Positions 17,427 through 25,125 of a DNA stretch of 51,030 nt are shown here, piece after piece. The notes under the pieces are model-generated. The model did not search any database. It was given only the letters and a program-made list of their open reading frames with translations, and had not been told where the DNA came from. Source of the DNA: Lachnospiraceae bacterium UBA7182 (GTDB lineage: Bacteria; Bacillota; Clostridia; Lachnospirales; Lachnospiraceae); assembly GCA_002491115.1 (NCBI GenBank), contig DKVI01000002.1, positions 1 through 51,030 of the forward strand, given 5' to 3'. Within the stretch, counting starts at the first letter, position 1; each line of letters begins with the position of its first letter. Position numbers and translations under genes: made by a program.

Positions 17427-18512
17427 ATGGCAAACAGAGGAAGTACTCCGAAAACAATGAAAGCGCTGGTGGCATACAGCAAAGACGATTATCGTTTTGA
17501 ACCGGAATATCCGGCGCCTGTATGCGGTCCGGATGACATTATCATCAAGACGGAGGCCTGCGGCATCTGCGCGGGCGATTTAAAATGCAGCCACGGAGCG
17601 GCTATGTTCTGGGGGGATGACGTACAGCCCGCATGGGTAAAACCGCCCTTTATTCCGGGCCACGAGTTCTTTGGGCGCATTGTAGAACTGGGTGAGAATG
17701 TAGAAGGATATGAGCTGGGAGACCGGATTATCGCAGATCAGATCGTGCCCTGCGGAAAATGCCGTTTCTGTAAAGACGGACACTACTGGATGTGCCAGCC
17801 CCATGATATGCTGGGATTCCAGTCCTATAATAACGGCGGTATGGCGGAATATGTAAGGTATCCCAAGAACTGTGTCTTAAGCCGGGTACCGGAAGATATG
17901 AGCATCGAGCAGGCGCTTTTAATCGAGCCTTACGGCTGCTCCAAACACGCAGTGGACCGCGGAAGCATCACCAATGAAGATGTGGTTGTAATTTCAGGCG
18001 CGGGAACGCTGGGACTTGGTATGATTACTTACGCGAGAATGAAGAATCCCAAACTGCTGATCGTCCTTGACATGCAGGACAAACGTCTGGAAAAAGCAAA
18101 AGAATTCGGCGCGGACCTGGTATTCAATCCCGGAAAATGCGACGTGGACAAGGAGATCAAAGCGCTGACCGACGATTATGGCTGTGATGTTTATATCGAA
18201 GCGACAGGACATCCTTCCAGCGTCATTCAGGGTCTTACGATTACCCGCAAGCTGGGCCGCTTTGTGGAGTTCAGCGTATTCGGAACCGAAACCAGCGTAG
18301 ACTGGTCCATCATCGGCGACCGCAAAGAGCTGGATATTCTTGGATCTCACTTAAGCCCCTATGCGTATCCGTTCGTGATTGAAAATATGGTAAAAGGGAA
18401 TTTGAAGACCAACGGCGTTGTTTCCAGCATCTTTAAGCTGGAGGACTGGCAGAAAGCTTTTGAGTATGCGACCGGAAAATACGGCGATTTTAAAGTGGCG
18501 TTTAAATTCTGA
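17427..18512 (+). CDS. Zinc-dependent alcohol dehydrogenase, EltD (erythritol/L-threitol dehydrogenase)-like, copy 1
   Basis: The ATG at 17427 follows AAAGGTGG; a GTG at 17415 is an alternative. The product is 361 residues. C48 (GICAGD) and H79-E80 (IPGHEF) are catalytic zinc ligands. C109, C112, C115 and C123 form the structural zinc lobe. A Rossmann fold lies near residues 185-215 (SGAGTLGLGM) with Asp at the strand end, suggesting NAD preference. The signature GICAGDLKCSHGAAMFWG is, as I remember it, close to EltD of Mycobacterium smegmatis, which oxidises erythritol and L-threitol to a ketose. It is a paralogue of the gene at 25126-26217. The family is certain; the substrate is probable. 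Confidence 0.85.
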   Translation: MANRGSTPKTMKALVAYSKDDYRFEPEYPAPVCGPDDIIIKTEACGICAGDLKCSHGAAMFWGDDVQPAWVKPPFIPGHEFFGRIVELGENVEGYELGDRIIADQIVPCGKCRFCKDGHYWMCQPHDMLGFQSYNNGGMAEYVRYPKNCVLSRVPEDMSIEQALLIEPYGCSKHAVDRGSITNEDVVVISGAGTLGLGMITYARMKNPKLLIVLDMQDKRLEKAKEFGADLVFNPGKCDVDKEIKALTDDYGCDVYIEATGHPSSVIQGLTITRKLGRFVEFSVFGTETSVDWSIIGDRKELDILGSHLSPYAYPFVIENMVKGNLKTNGVVSSIFKLEDWQKAFEYATGKYGDFKVAFKF

Positions 18513-18526
18513 TTGAAATGACAGCA

Positions 18527-18549
18527 GGGGAAGGCTGTCCGCTTTCCCC
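18527..18549. terminator. Hairpin between convergent genes
   Basis: GGGGAAGGC (18527-18535) pairs with GCTTTCCCC (18541-18549), with one G-U pair. It lies just past the dehydrogenase stop and ends against the DUF624 stop. There is no clear T-run, so terminator function is uncertain. Confidence 0.4.
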
Positions 18550-18550
18550 G

Positions 18551-19165
18551 TTATGCCCCGGATGTTTTATACTTTTTGAATACTGTGTGAAAGAGCGCCA
18601 GATTCGCGTATACGATTAAAGACTGGCCGAAGACCAGGAAGAGTCCCGCCGCGATGCGGTAGCGTATACAGAGAAAAGCTGCGATCGCGTAAAAGGCTGC
18701 GGCGATCAGTGTGACGGGCGCGTACATAAAGGTGAAGACAAAGGAATTAAATAATATATCTTTGAAGCTTCCTGTAAAATGTACCATGACAGGGAAAAAC
18801 CACAGCAGGATCAGCACCATGGTCAGAAATGCCAGTGTGGATACCGTGATCAGTATGTTTTTTCCCGGAACGACGGCGGTCGTCAGTATGTAGATTCCCA
18901 TGCCGAAAGCGGCTGACAGGATCAGGACTGCGATCCAGAACAGACTGGATCTTTTCCAGTGTTGTTTAAAGCCGTCCTTAAAATTCCTGAACACATGTGT
19001 GTCGTCCTGGGAAAGTTTAAGCGCGCTGTAATGCTGCGCCGCGGTGGCGGCTCCGGCCGTGACAACAGGAAGGCAGCATAAAGTCCAGATGATATTCAAC
19101 AGGGTCAGATGGCTTAATAGAATGACAAAGCGCATAAAGCCGCCGTCATAATCGAAAAGTTTCAT
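18551..19165 (-). CDS. DUF624 (YesL-like) membrane protein
   Basis: The start at 19165 is placed ten bases after GGAGGT; an ATG at 19174 is too close to that site, and the open frame upstream to 19522 runs through the promoter. The product is 204 residues with about five or six hydrophobic helices. The N-terminal signature (LTLLNIIWTLCCLPVVTAG, then ATAAQHYSALKL) marks DUF624/YesL. These proteins commonly sit in sugar ABC transporter operons of Firmicutes; their role is unproven, perhaps assisting the permease. Here it lies inside the polyol locus on the opposite strand, with its own promoter. Confidence 0.82.
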   Translation of the reverse strand: MKLFDYDGGFMRFVILLSHLTLLNIIWTLCCLPVVTAGAATAAQHYSALKLSQDDTHVFRNFKDGFKQHWKRSSLFWIAVLILSAAFGMGIYILTTAVVPGKNILITVSTLAFLTMVLILLWFFPVMVHFTGSFKDILFNSFVFTFMYAPVTLIAAAFYAIAAFLCIRYRIAAGLFLVFGQSLIVYANLALFHTVFKKYKTSGA

Positions 19166-19193
19166 AAGAGTCATAACCTCCGGTAAATGAATT

Positions 19194-19208
19194 TGATAGA
19201 TTCTATCA
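19194..19208. promoter_or_regulatory. Inverted repeat over the DUF624 promoter -10
   Basis: TGATAGA-T-TCTATCA is a perfect 7+1+7 palindrome. It overlaps the -10 of the minus-strand promoter at 19205-19210. The position fits a repressor operator. Confidence 0.4.
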
Positions 19209-19233
19209 TACATGAAAAGCCGGCAGGCTTCAA
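19205..19233 (-). promoter_or_regulatory. Sigma-A-like promoter of the DUF624 gene
   Basis: On the minus strand TTGAAG (19228-19233), 17 bases, TATGAT (19205-19210), about 40 bases from the start codon. Confidence 0.55.
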
Positions 19234-19295
19234 GAGGCAGAAAATAGTCAAAATGACGAAAAAATAAAATGTTCGCAAGAGAAGGACAAAAGTAT

Positions 19296-19324
19296 TTGAC
19301 AAAACAAATGTCCGATGCTATAAT
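19296..19324 (+). promoter_or_regulatory. Consensus sigma-A promoter of the transporter operon
   Basis: TTGACA (19296-19301), 17 bases, TATAAT (19319-19324): both hexamers are perfect. The spacer contains ACAAATGT, the half-site also found at 15770-15777. ATTTG/CAAAT form a small inverted repeat across the -35. Confidence 0.8.
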
Positions 19325-19350
19325 AAAGTTACGCAAATTGCACAAGGACC

Positions 19351-19390
19351 ATGCGGGCAGGTAAACCGCATCATACAGGTTCCTGATGCG
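19351..19390 (+). promoter_or_regulatory. Leader with two mutually exclusive hairpins
   Basis: ATGCGG (19351-19356) can pair with CCGCAT (19366-19371). CGCATCA (19367-19373) can pair with TGATGCG (19384-19390). The shared CGCAT segment means only one hairpin can form at a time. The second ends 10 bases before GGGAGG. No known riboswitch was recognised. Confidence 0.4.
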
Positions 19391-19415
19391 AAAAAATATA
19401 GGGAGGTAGATAACC

Positions 19416-20900
19416 ATGAAGAAAAAAGTATTAAGCGTACTTCTTTGCACAGCTATGGTGGCATCCATGCTGGCCGGCTGTGGCGGTGGCGGCGGAGAAA
19501 GCGCACCGGCAGAGAGTGACAACGCAGCACCCGCAGAGAGCGAAGCGCCTGCAGAGGGTGACCAGGCAGAGGCTCCGGCTGATACAGCCGCTGCAGGAGA
19601 CTTTGACTGGAAGAAGTACGATGGTACGACACTTAACGTAATGTTTAACGAGCATAACTACTCCAAGGCAGTTATCGCCAAGATCGCGGACTTTGAGGCA
19701 CTGACAGGCATTAAGGTAGAGCATTCCTCCACACCGGAGTCCAACTACTTTGATAAACTGAACACGTCTCTGAGCAGCCGTACCGGAACACCGGACGTCT
19801 ATATGACAGGTGCTTACCAGGTATGGGAGTATGCGCCGGCAGGATATATGGAGCCGCTTGAAAGCTACATTAACGATCCTTCCAAGACATCTCCGGATTA
19901 TAACTTTGCTGATTTTATTCCGTCCGTTGTAGGCGCACTTCAGTGGGATCTGGTTCCCGGACATAAAGTAGGCGCTGGCAGCCAGTGGGCACTTCCGATG
20001 GGATGGGAGCTTAACAACCTTTCCTATAATAAGAACGTGCTGGCAGAGAAGAATCTTGAAGTTCCGAAGACAACCGACGAACTGCTTGAGACGGCTACGG
20101 CTCTGAACGAGTTCGACGGCTCCGGTACATACGGCATCGCTGTCCGCGGTACCCGTGAATGGGCTACGATCCATCCTGGATATATGTCTCTGTTTGCAAC
20201 CTGGGGCGCACAGGATTTCGCGATCGAAGACGGCAAACTGGTCTGCAAACTGGATTCTCCGGAAGCCATTGCCATGACTGATTACTGGGTTAAACTGATC
20301 AAGGCAGCAGGCCCGCCACAGTGGACGAACTATACATGGTATGAAGCAAGCTCCGACCTGGGCGCTAAGAAAGCAGCTATGATGTTCGACGCTACCAGTG
20401 CAGCATACTTCCAGAACTTTGCAGGTGCTTCTCAGGAGTCCGGCAATATCGCATGGTCCACCATTCCGCTTCCGGAAGGCAAGACCGAAGCTGATATGAA
20501 AGCGAACATCTGGATCTGGTCTCTGGCTATGAATGCAGATTCCCAGAACAAAGACGCTGCATGGTACTTCATTCAGTACTTTACCAGCCCAGAGTTTATG
20601 CTGTGGTCAGGAACCGAAGGCGCAAGCCCGGATACTCCTCGCCAGTCTGTCATGGACAGCGCTGAATACAAAGCAACTGTCGGTTCCGCAGAGAACTATC
20701 TGGAATCCATCGCTGCTCTGACAACAAACGCTTCCATCCAGTTCACACCGCAGCCGTATTTCTTCGAGGCTACAACAAAATGGGCTGAGACTCTTCAGGA
20801 CCTTGTTACAAGCAACAAGTATTCTTCCACAGAAGAAGCGATGCAGCAGCTTAAGAAAGATCTTGATGCAATCGTAGGAGATCTTGACGTCAGCGAATAG
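19416..20900 (+). CDS. ABC transporter substrate-binding lipoprotein (family 1)
   Basis: A 494-residue lipoprotein with a signal peptide ending LAGC, so C22 is the lipidated residue. An Ala/Glu/Pro-rich tether follows (~23-60). The rest is a type-1 extracellular solute-binding fold (TTLNVMFNEHNYSKAVIAKI, then DVYMTGAYQVWEY, later WAETLQDLVTSNKYSSTEEA). It captures the transported solute outside the membrane. The context of EltD-like dehydrogenases and DhaKL points to a small polyol or ketose. GGGAGG precedes ATG 19416. A terminator-like stem-loop follows the gene before the permeases, which would give more lipoprotein than membrane parts. Confidence 0.92.
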   Translation: MKKKVLSVLLCTAMVASMLAGCGGGGGESAPAESDNAAPAESEAPAEGDQAEAPADTAAAGDFDWKKYDGTTLNVMFNEHNYSKAVIAKIADFEALTGIKVEHSSTPESNYFDKLNTSLSSRTGTPDVYMTGAYQVWEYAPAGYMEPLESYINDPSKTSPDYNFADFIPSVVGALQWDLVPGHKVGAGSQWALPMGWELNNLSYNKNVLAEKNLEVPKTTDELLETATALNEFDGSGTYGIAVRGTREWATIHPGYMSLFATWGAQDFAIEDGKLVCKLDSPEAIAMTDYWVKLIKAAGPPQWTNYTWYEASSDLGAKKAAMMFDATSAAYFQNFAGASQESGNIAWSTIPLPEGKTEADMKANIWIWSLAMNADSQNKDAAWYFIQYFTSPEFMLWSGTEGASPDTPRQSVMDSAEYKATVGSAENYLESIAALTTNASIQFTPQPYFFEATTKWAETLQDLVTSNKYSSTEEAMQQLKKDLDAIVGDLDVSE

Positions 20901-20951
20901 ATTTGACGTAGGGTCTTAGAGATTTGTATATATTATTTTAAAGGGTTAGAG

Positions 20952-20986
20952 TCAAGGAGGGGTTACCTGACCCTCCTTGATTTTTT
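20952..20986 (+). terminator. Intrinsic terminator/attenuator after the binding-protein gene
   Basis: A perfect 10-bp stem (20952-20961 with 20971-20980), nine-base loop and T6 lie between the lipoprotein and first permease genes. Partial readthrough would express the downstream operon at a lower level. Confidence 0.85.
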
Positions 20987-21026
20987 ATACCCTGATGCGT
21001 GAATAAATTAATTTGGAGGAAACAGG

Positions 21027-21962
21027 ATGAATGAGCAGAAAACAAACAGTACTGCCACGGAAGAATTAAATGTAGTACCGTTTAAAACCAGGATGCTGCC
21101 GTATCTGATCGTAGCGCCTGCATTGATCATCACGATCGGAATTATGATCCCATTTGTTATGGCCATATTCTTTTCTCTGACAAACTATTCTTTCAGGATG
21201 CCTACCTACAAGATAGTCTGGTTCAGAAACTGGATTGAGATTTTGTCCTCCGCCACCTTCTGGAAGGCGGCATGGGTAACCATAAGATACGGTTTTATCA
21301 GTACGGCGGTCGAGATGCTTTTGGGGATGGGTGTCGCGATCCTTCTGAACAACTTAAACAACAAGTTCTCGAAGATCATGAGAGTCGCCCTGATCTTCCC
21401 GCTGATGGTGGCGCCGATCACGGCTACGATCGTATGGCAGCTGATGTTAAACAACTCTGTAGGTATCGTGGAAAAGTTTTTAAATATTTTCGGCGTCTAC
21501 AACTTCCCATGGTCCGCAAGCCCGTCAACGGCTATGCTGACAGCAATCATGATCGACGTGTGGGTCAACACTTCTTTCTGCATGCTGCTGGTGCTGGCAG
21601 GACTTCAGTCGCTGCCGAAGTCGCCTTTTGAATCTGCAAAAATCGACGGCGGAAGTACCATGTTCAATTTCCGTAACCTGACGCTTCCTATGTTAAAGCC
21701 CAGTTTGTATATTGCTCTTTTGTTCCGTCTGATGGCGGCTCTGCAGGAATATGCAATTATCTTCGGTCTTACCAAAGGCGGCCCGGGCGATACGCTGATG
21801 AATCTGTCCCTGACCTCGTATCAGAACGGTTTCCAGTTCCAGAAGTTCGGCTTTGCACTTCCGTACATTCTGGTGCTGTGGATGTTTATCAATATTATCG
21901 CGAAACAGATTGTTAAAAGGCAGCGTGCGGCACAGAGGCAGGCGGCCGGCCTGGAGGAATAA
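21027..21962 (+). CDS. ABC sugar/polyol permease, MalF/UgpA type
   Basis: A 311-residue inner-membrane protein with about six helices. The cytoplasmic EAA loop reads SAKIDGGSTMFNFRNLTLPM (with IDGG...LP), the contact site for the ATPases. The N-terminus has the family pattern of one long helix (LIVAPALIITIGIMIPFVMA) and then SLTNYSF. It pairs with the next permease to form the channel. GGAGG lies eight bases before ATG 21027. The next gene starts 23 bases downstream. Confidence 0.93.
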   Translation: MNEQKTNSTATEELNVVPFKTRMLPYLIVAPALIITIGIMIPFVMAIFFSLTNYSFRMPTYKIVWFRNWIEILSSATFWKAAWVTIRYGFISTAVEMLLGMGVAILLNNLNNKFSKIMRVALIFPLMVAPITATIVWQLMLNNSVGIVEKFLNIFGVYNFPWSASPSTAMLTAIMIDVWVNTSFCMLLVLAGLQSLPKSPFESAKIDGGSTMFNFRNLTLPMLKPSLYIALLFRLMAALQEYAIIFGLTKGGPGDTLMNLSLTSYQNGFQFQKFGFALPYILVLWMFINIIAKQIVKRQRAAQRQAAGLEE

Positions 21963-21985
21963 TAGAACAGAAAGGATGTTAGAGT

Positions 21986-22810
21986 ATGAATACAGCTTCC
22001 AAAAGATTGGGCCGTATCGTCCAGAACGGTTTACTGGTCATATACGCCATCTTTGCTTTATTTCCATTGATATGGATGCTTATACTGTCCGTCAAGTCGG
22101 ACGCGGAGATCTATACGACTACGTTTATATTCTCCCCGACGCTGGATAATTACAGGATCGTATTGTTTGAATCCGATTATGTAAGATATATGATCGACAG
22201 TCTGATCGTATCGGGCGGCGCGGTTATCGTATCTGTGATCGCAGGCGTGCCGGCGGCTTACGCTCTTGCAAGATATAATTTCAAGAAAAAAGAAGATATC
22301 GCGTTCCAGATTCTTTCTTTTAAATTCGCGCCGGAGATCCTGGTGGTGCTGCCGCTTTTCATGATCTTCCAGAAATTACATATTTATGACTCTTATTTTG
22401 GACTGATCTGGGTCTATCAGTTGATTTCCATGCCGCTTCTGATCTGGGTGGTCAGAGGGTATTTCGAGGATATATCAGTGGAGATCGAGTATGCTGCCCA
22501 GGTGGACGGATACAACTGGTATCAGATTTTCTTTAAGAACCTGATCCCGCTCATTAAGCCCGGCCTTGTATCGGCGGCGCTCCTTGCATTTATCTTCGCA
22601 TGGAACAGCTTTACGTTCCCGTTGATGCTTGCAGGTACAAAGATTCAGCCGATCACCGTCGCTATTACGAAATTCCTTGGAACGGACAGCGCCCACTACG
22701 GACAGCTGGCAGTGGCGGCTACCGTTTCCGCATTACCGGCTATTATATTCGCACTTTGCATACAGAAGCATCTGGTTCGCGGCCTGAGCTTCGGTGCAGT
22801 GAAGGGATAG
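21986..22810 (+). CDS. ABC sugar/polyol permease, MalG/UgpE type
   Basis: A 274-residue membrane protein. The N-terminal helix is followed by SVKSDAEIYTTTFIFSPTLDNY, here cited only as the SVKSDAEIY...TLDNY family pattern. The EAA loop AAQVDGYNWYQIFFKNLIPL contacts the ATPases, and six helices are expected. It is the second half of the translocation channel. AGAAAGGATG lies upstream of ATG 21986. The first ATPase gene follows after 10 bases. Confidence 0.93.
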   Translation: MNTASKRLGRIVQNGLLVIYAIFALFPLIWMLILSVKSDAEIYTTTFIFSPTLDNYRIVLFESDYVRYMIDSLIVSGGAVIVSVIAGVPAAYALARYNFKKKEDIAFQILSFKFAPEILVVLPLFMIFQKLHIYDSYFGLIWVYQLISMPLLIWVVRGYFEDISVEIEYAAQVDGYNWYQIFFKNLIPLIKPGLVSAALLAFIFAWNSFTFPLMLAGTKIQPITVAITKFLGTDSAHYGQLAVAATVSALPAIIFALCIQKHLVRGLSFGAVKG

Positions 22811-22820
22811 GAGTGAGAGA

Positions 22821-23975
22821 ATGGCAAGAATACAATTGGAAAATGTTACAAAAAAATTCGGGAAAGTGACTGCCCTGGACGGGATCAGCCTGGATATCAA
22901 AGACAAAGAGTTCTTTGTGCTGTTCGGACCCGCAGGTGCAGGTAAGACCACGATCCTGAATTGTATCGCAGGTATCCAGCTTCCCGAAGAAGGCGTCGTG
23001 AAATTCGACGGAGAGATCGTGAACCTGGTGGATGCGGCTCACAGGGATACCGCCATGGTATTTGAAAACTATGCGCTCTATCCGCAGATGACCGTATATG
23101 ATAATATGGCGTCTCCTTTAAGGAGTAAACTGTACAAAAAAGATGAGGACTACATTAAAAATAAGATACATGAAGTCGCGGCGATGATGAAGATGGAGAA
23201 TCTTTTAGAGCGTCTGCCAAGCCAGCTTTCCAACGGCCAGAAGCAGCGTGTGGCTATGGGACGCGCACTGGTCCGTTCCCCGAGAGTGTATCTGATGGAT
23301 GAGCCTTTGGCCCATCTGGATGCGAAGCTTCGTAACGCCATGCGTACAGAGTTAAAAGAGATCCAGGCAAACTTCGGTACGACCAGTATCTATGTAACCC
23401 ATGACTTTATGGAAGCCATGTCTTTAGGCGACAGAATCGCCATTATCAATGAAGGCAAAGTGGTACAGCTTGGAACGGGTGATGCCATTTACTATATGCC
23501 GTGCAACGAATTTGTGGCACAGCTGATGGGTGACCCGGAGATCAATCTGATCAGCGGTACACTGGCCAAATCCGGAGATTCCTGTACCTTTACCATGGAT
23601 GCAGGCGGAAAAGTATATGATCTTCCCAAAGAAAAAGATCTGTTTGCGAAACTGGATGAGTTAGGTGCTTCTAAAGTGGATTTGGGAATGCGCCCGCAGA
23701 ACCTTACCTATTCCTTTGAGCCAAAAGAAGGTTACATAAAATGTACCGTATACAGCTATGAGAGTATCGGCAATAAGTCGGTTATTGTTGCCGAGTTGTC
23801 CGGTCTGCAGCTTCGTATGATCGCGCCCAACGGGCTGAAAGTCAAAATTGACCAGGATGTATATGTGGATATGCAGCTTGATCATGCCATGTTCTTTGAC
23901 GCGGAGACAAAGAATTATTTGACCAGATACAATGAAGCGGCCATCAAGGCGTTCGCCGAAAAACAGGAGGGGTAG
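22821..23975 (+). CDS. ABC transporter ATPase 1 (MalK/UgpC-like)
   Basis: A 384-residue nucleotide-binding subunit with a C-terminal TOBE-like regulatory region (~235-384). Walker A is GPAGAGKT (36-43). The signature is LSNGQ (136-140) instead of LSGGQ. Walker B ends D160-E161. The Q-loop glutamine is replaced by E82 (VFENYALYP). It is directly followed, three bases on, by a second different ATPase, so the importer probably uses a heterodimer, as in the GlpST pair of the Rhizobium glycerol importer. Confidence 0.92.
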   Translation: MARIQLENVTKKFGKVTALDGISLDIKDKEFFVLFGPAGAGKTTILNCIAGIQLPEEGVVKFDGEIVNLVDAAHRDTAMVFENYALYPQMTVYDNMASPLRSKLYKKDEDYIKNKIHEVAAMMKMENLLERLPSQLSNGQKQRVAMGRALVRSPRVYLMDEPLAHLDAKLRNAMRTELKEIQANFGTTSIYVTHDFMEAMSLGDRIAIINEGKVVQLGTGDAIYYMPCNEFVAQLMGDPEINLISGTLAKSGDSCTFTMDAGGKVYDLPKEKDLFAKLDELGASKVDLGMRPQNLTYSFEPKEGYIKCTVYSYESIGNKSVIVAELSGLQLRMIAPNGLKVKIDQDVYVDMQLDHAMFFDAETKNYLTRYNEAAIKAFAEKQEG

Positions 23976-23978
23976 GAT

Positions 23979-25103
23979 ATGGCAGGATTAAGAATAGAGC
24001 ATCTTTATAAGCGCTATGAAAATGACGGCAAGAAAAAGAAAAATGCCGCGAAAAATGATTACGCTGTCAAAGACCTGAACCTTGTGGCGGAGCAGGGAGA
24101 ATTTATAGCCCTGTTAGGGCCTTCCGGATGCGGTAAGACCACAACGCTCCGTATGACCGCGGGACTGGAAGACATTACGAAAGGCGAGATCTATATCGGG
24201 GATACGCTGGTAAATAACCTGCATCCCAAAGACAGGCATATCGGTCTGGCATTTGAGGATTACGCGATGTATCCGCCGCTGACGGTCTATGACAATATCG
24301 CTTTTAACTTAAAGGCAAAGGGCGTTGACAAGGCGGAGATTGACAAACGTGTCCGTGAGATCGCACCGTTGATGCAGTGTGACGATCTTCTGGATAAAAT
24401 GCCGGTGAAGCTTTCCGGCGGACAGAAACAGCGTGTAAATATCGCCCGTGCGATCATCCGGAGACCGGAACTGCTTCTGATGGATGAGCCCTTATCCCAT
24501 CTGGACGGCAAAGCGCGTCAGGCCATGCGTACGGAGATTAAACGTCTGATCAACGAAATCAAATGTACCACGATCTATGTAACCCATGACCAGCTGGAGG
24601 CAATGTCCCTGGCGGACAAGATCGCGATCATCAATTTCGGCGTATTGCAGCAGTATGGTACGCCGGCAGAAGTATATGACGACCCGGTGAATGAATTTGT
24701 TGCGTCCTTTATCGGCGAGCCTCCCATGAACATTCTGGAAACGACCATCATGGGAGAAGGGGATCATTTCTTCTTCACGTTTGCAGACAGTAACCTTAAG
24801 ATTGAAGTTCCGAAGCGTTATTACAATGTGGTCAGCAACGGATTCAAATGTAAGATGGGCGTACGCCCCATGGACGTGCTGATCGGCGCCGCTGACTCCA
24901 AAGGTACGCCGGAAGAAGTGGCTACTTTCGAGAACCTTGGCGACGAGCGCAGGATCGGTATCCATGTGGGAAGCTTCCTGCTGATGCTGATTACAGATGA
25001 TGAGAAGAGATATAAAGCGGGCGACATTATCAAACTGGAAGTCCGCGGAGAAAAGACACATTTATTTGACCTTGAAACGGGTAACCGGATTCGTGAAAAA
25101 TAA
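23979..25103 (+). CDS. ABC transporter ATPase 2 (MalK/UgpC-like)
   Basis: A 374-residue subunit. A lysine-rich insert (~18-25) comes before the core. Walker A is GPSGCGKT, the signature is canonical LSGGQ (145-149), and Walker B ends D169-E170. Here too the Q-loop glutamine is glutamate (E93, LAFEDYAMYP). A TOBE-type C-terminal region follows from ~235. GAGGGG lies before the ATG. It is clearly not a copy of ATPase 1 but a diverged partner. Confidence 0.92.
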   Translation: MAGLRIEHLYKRYENDGKKKKNAAKNDYAVKDLNLVAEQGEFIALLGPSGCGKTTTLRMTAGLEDITKGEIYIGDTLVNNLHPKDRHIGLAFEDYAMYPPLTVYDNIAFNLKAKGVDKAEIDKRVREIAPLMQCDDLLDKMPVKLSGGQKQRVNIARAIIRRPELLLMDEPLSHLDGKARQAMRTEIKRLINEIKCTTIYVTHDQLEAMSLADKIAIINFGVLQQYGTPAEVYDDPVNEFVASFIGEPPMNILETTIMGEGDHFFFTFADSNLKIEVPKRYYNVVSNGFKCKMGVRPMDVLIGAADSKGTPEEVATFENLGDERRIGIHVGSFLLMLITDDEKRYKAGDIIKLEVRGEKTHLFDLETGNRIREK

Positions 25104-25125
25104 TACAGTTTAGGAGGCAGTTATT

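Noticed and set aside
19166..19522. Long N-terminal extension of the DUF624 protein
   Set aside because: It runs through the DUF624 promoter, the divergent transporter promoter and the first codons of the lipoprotein gene.
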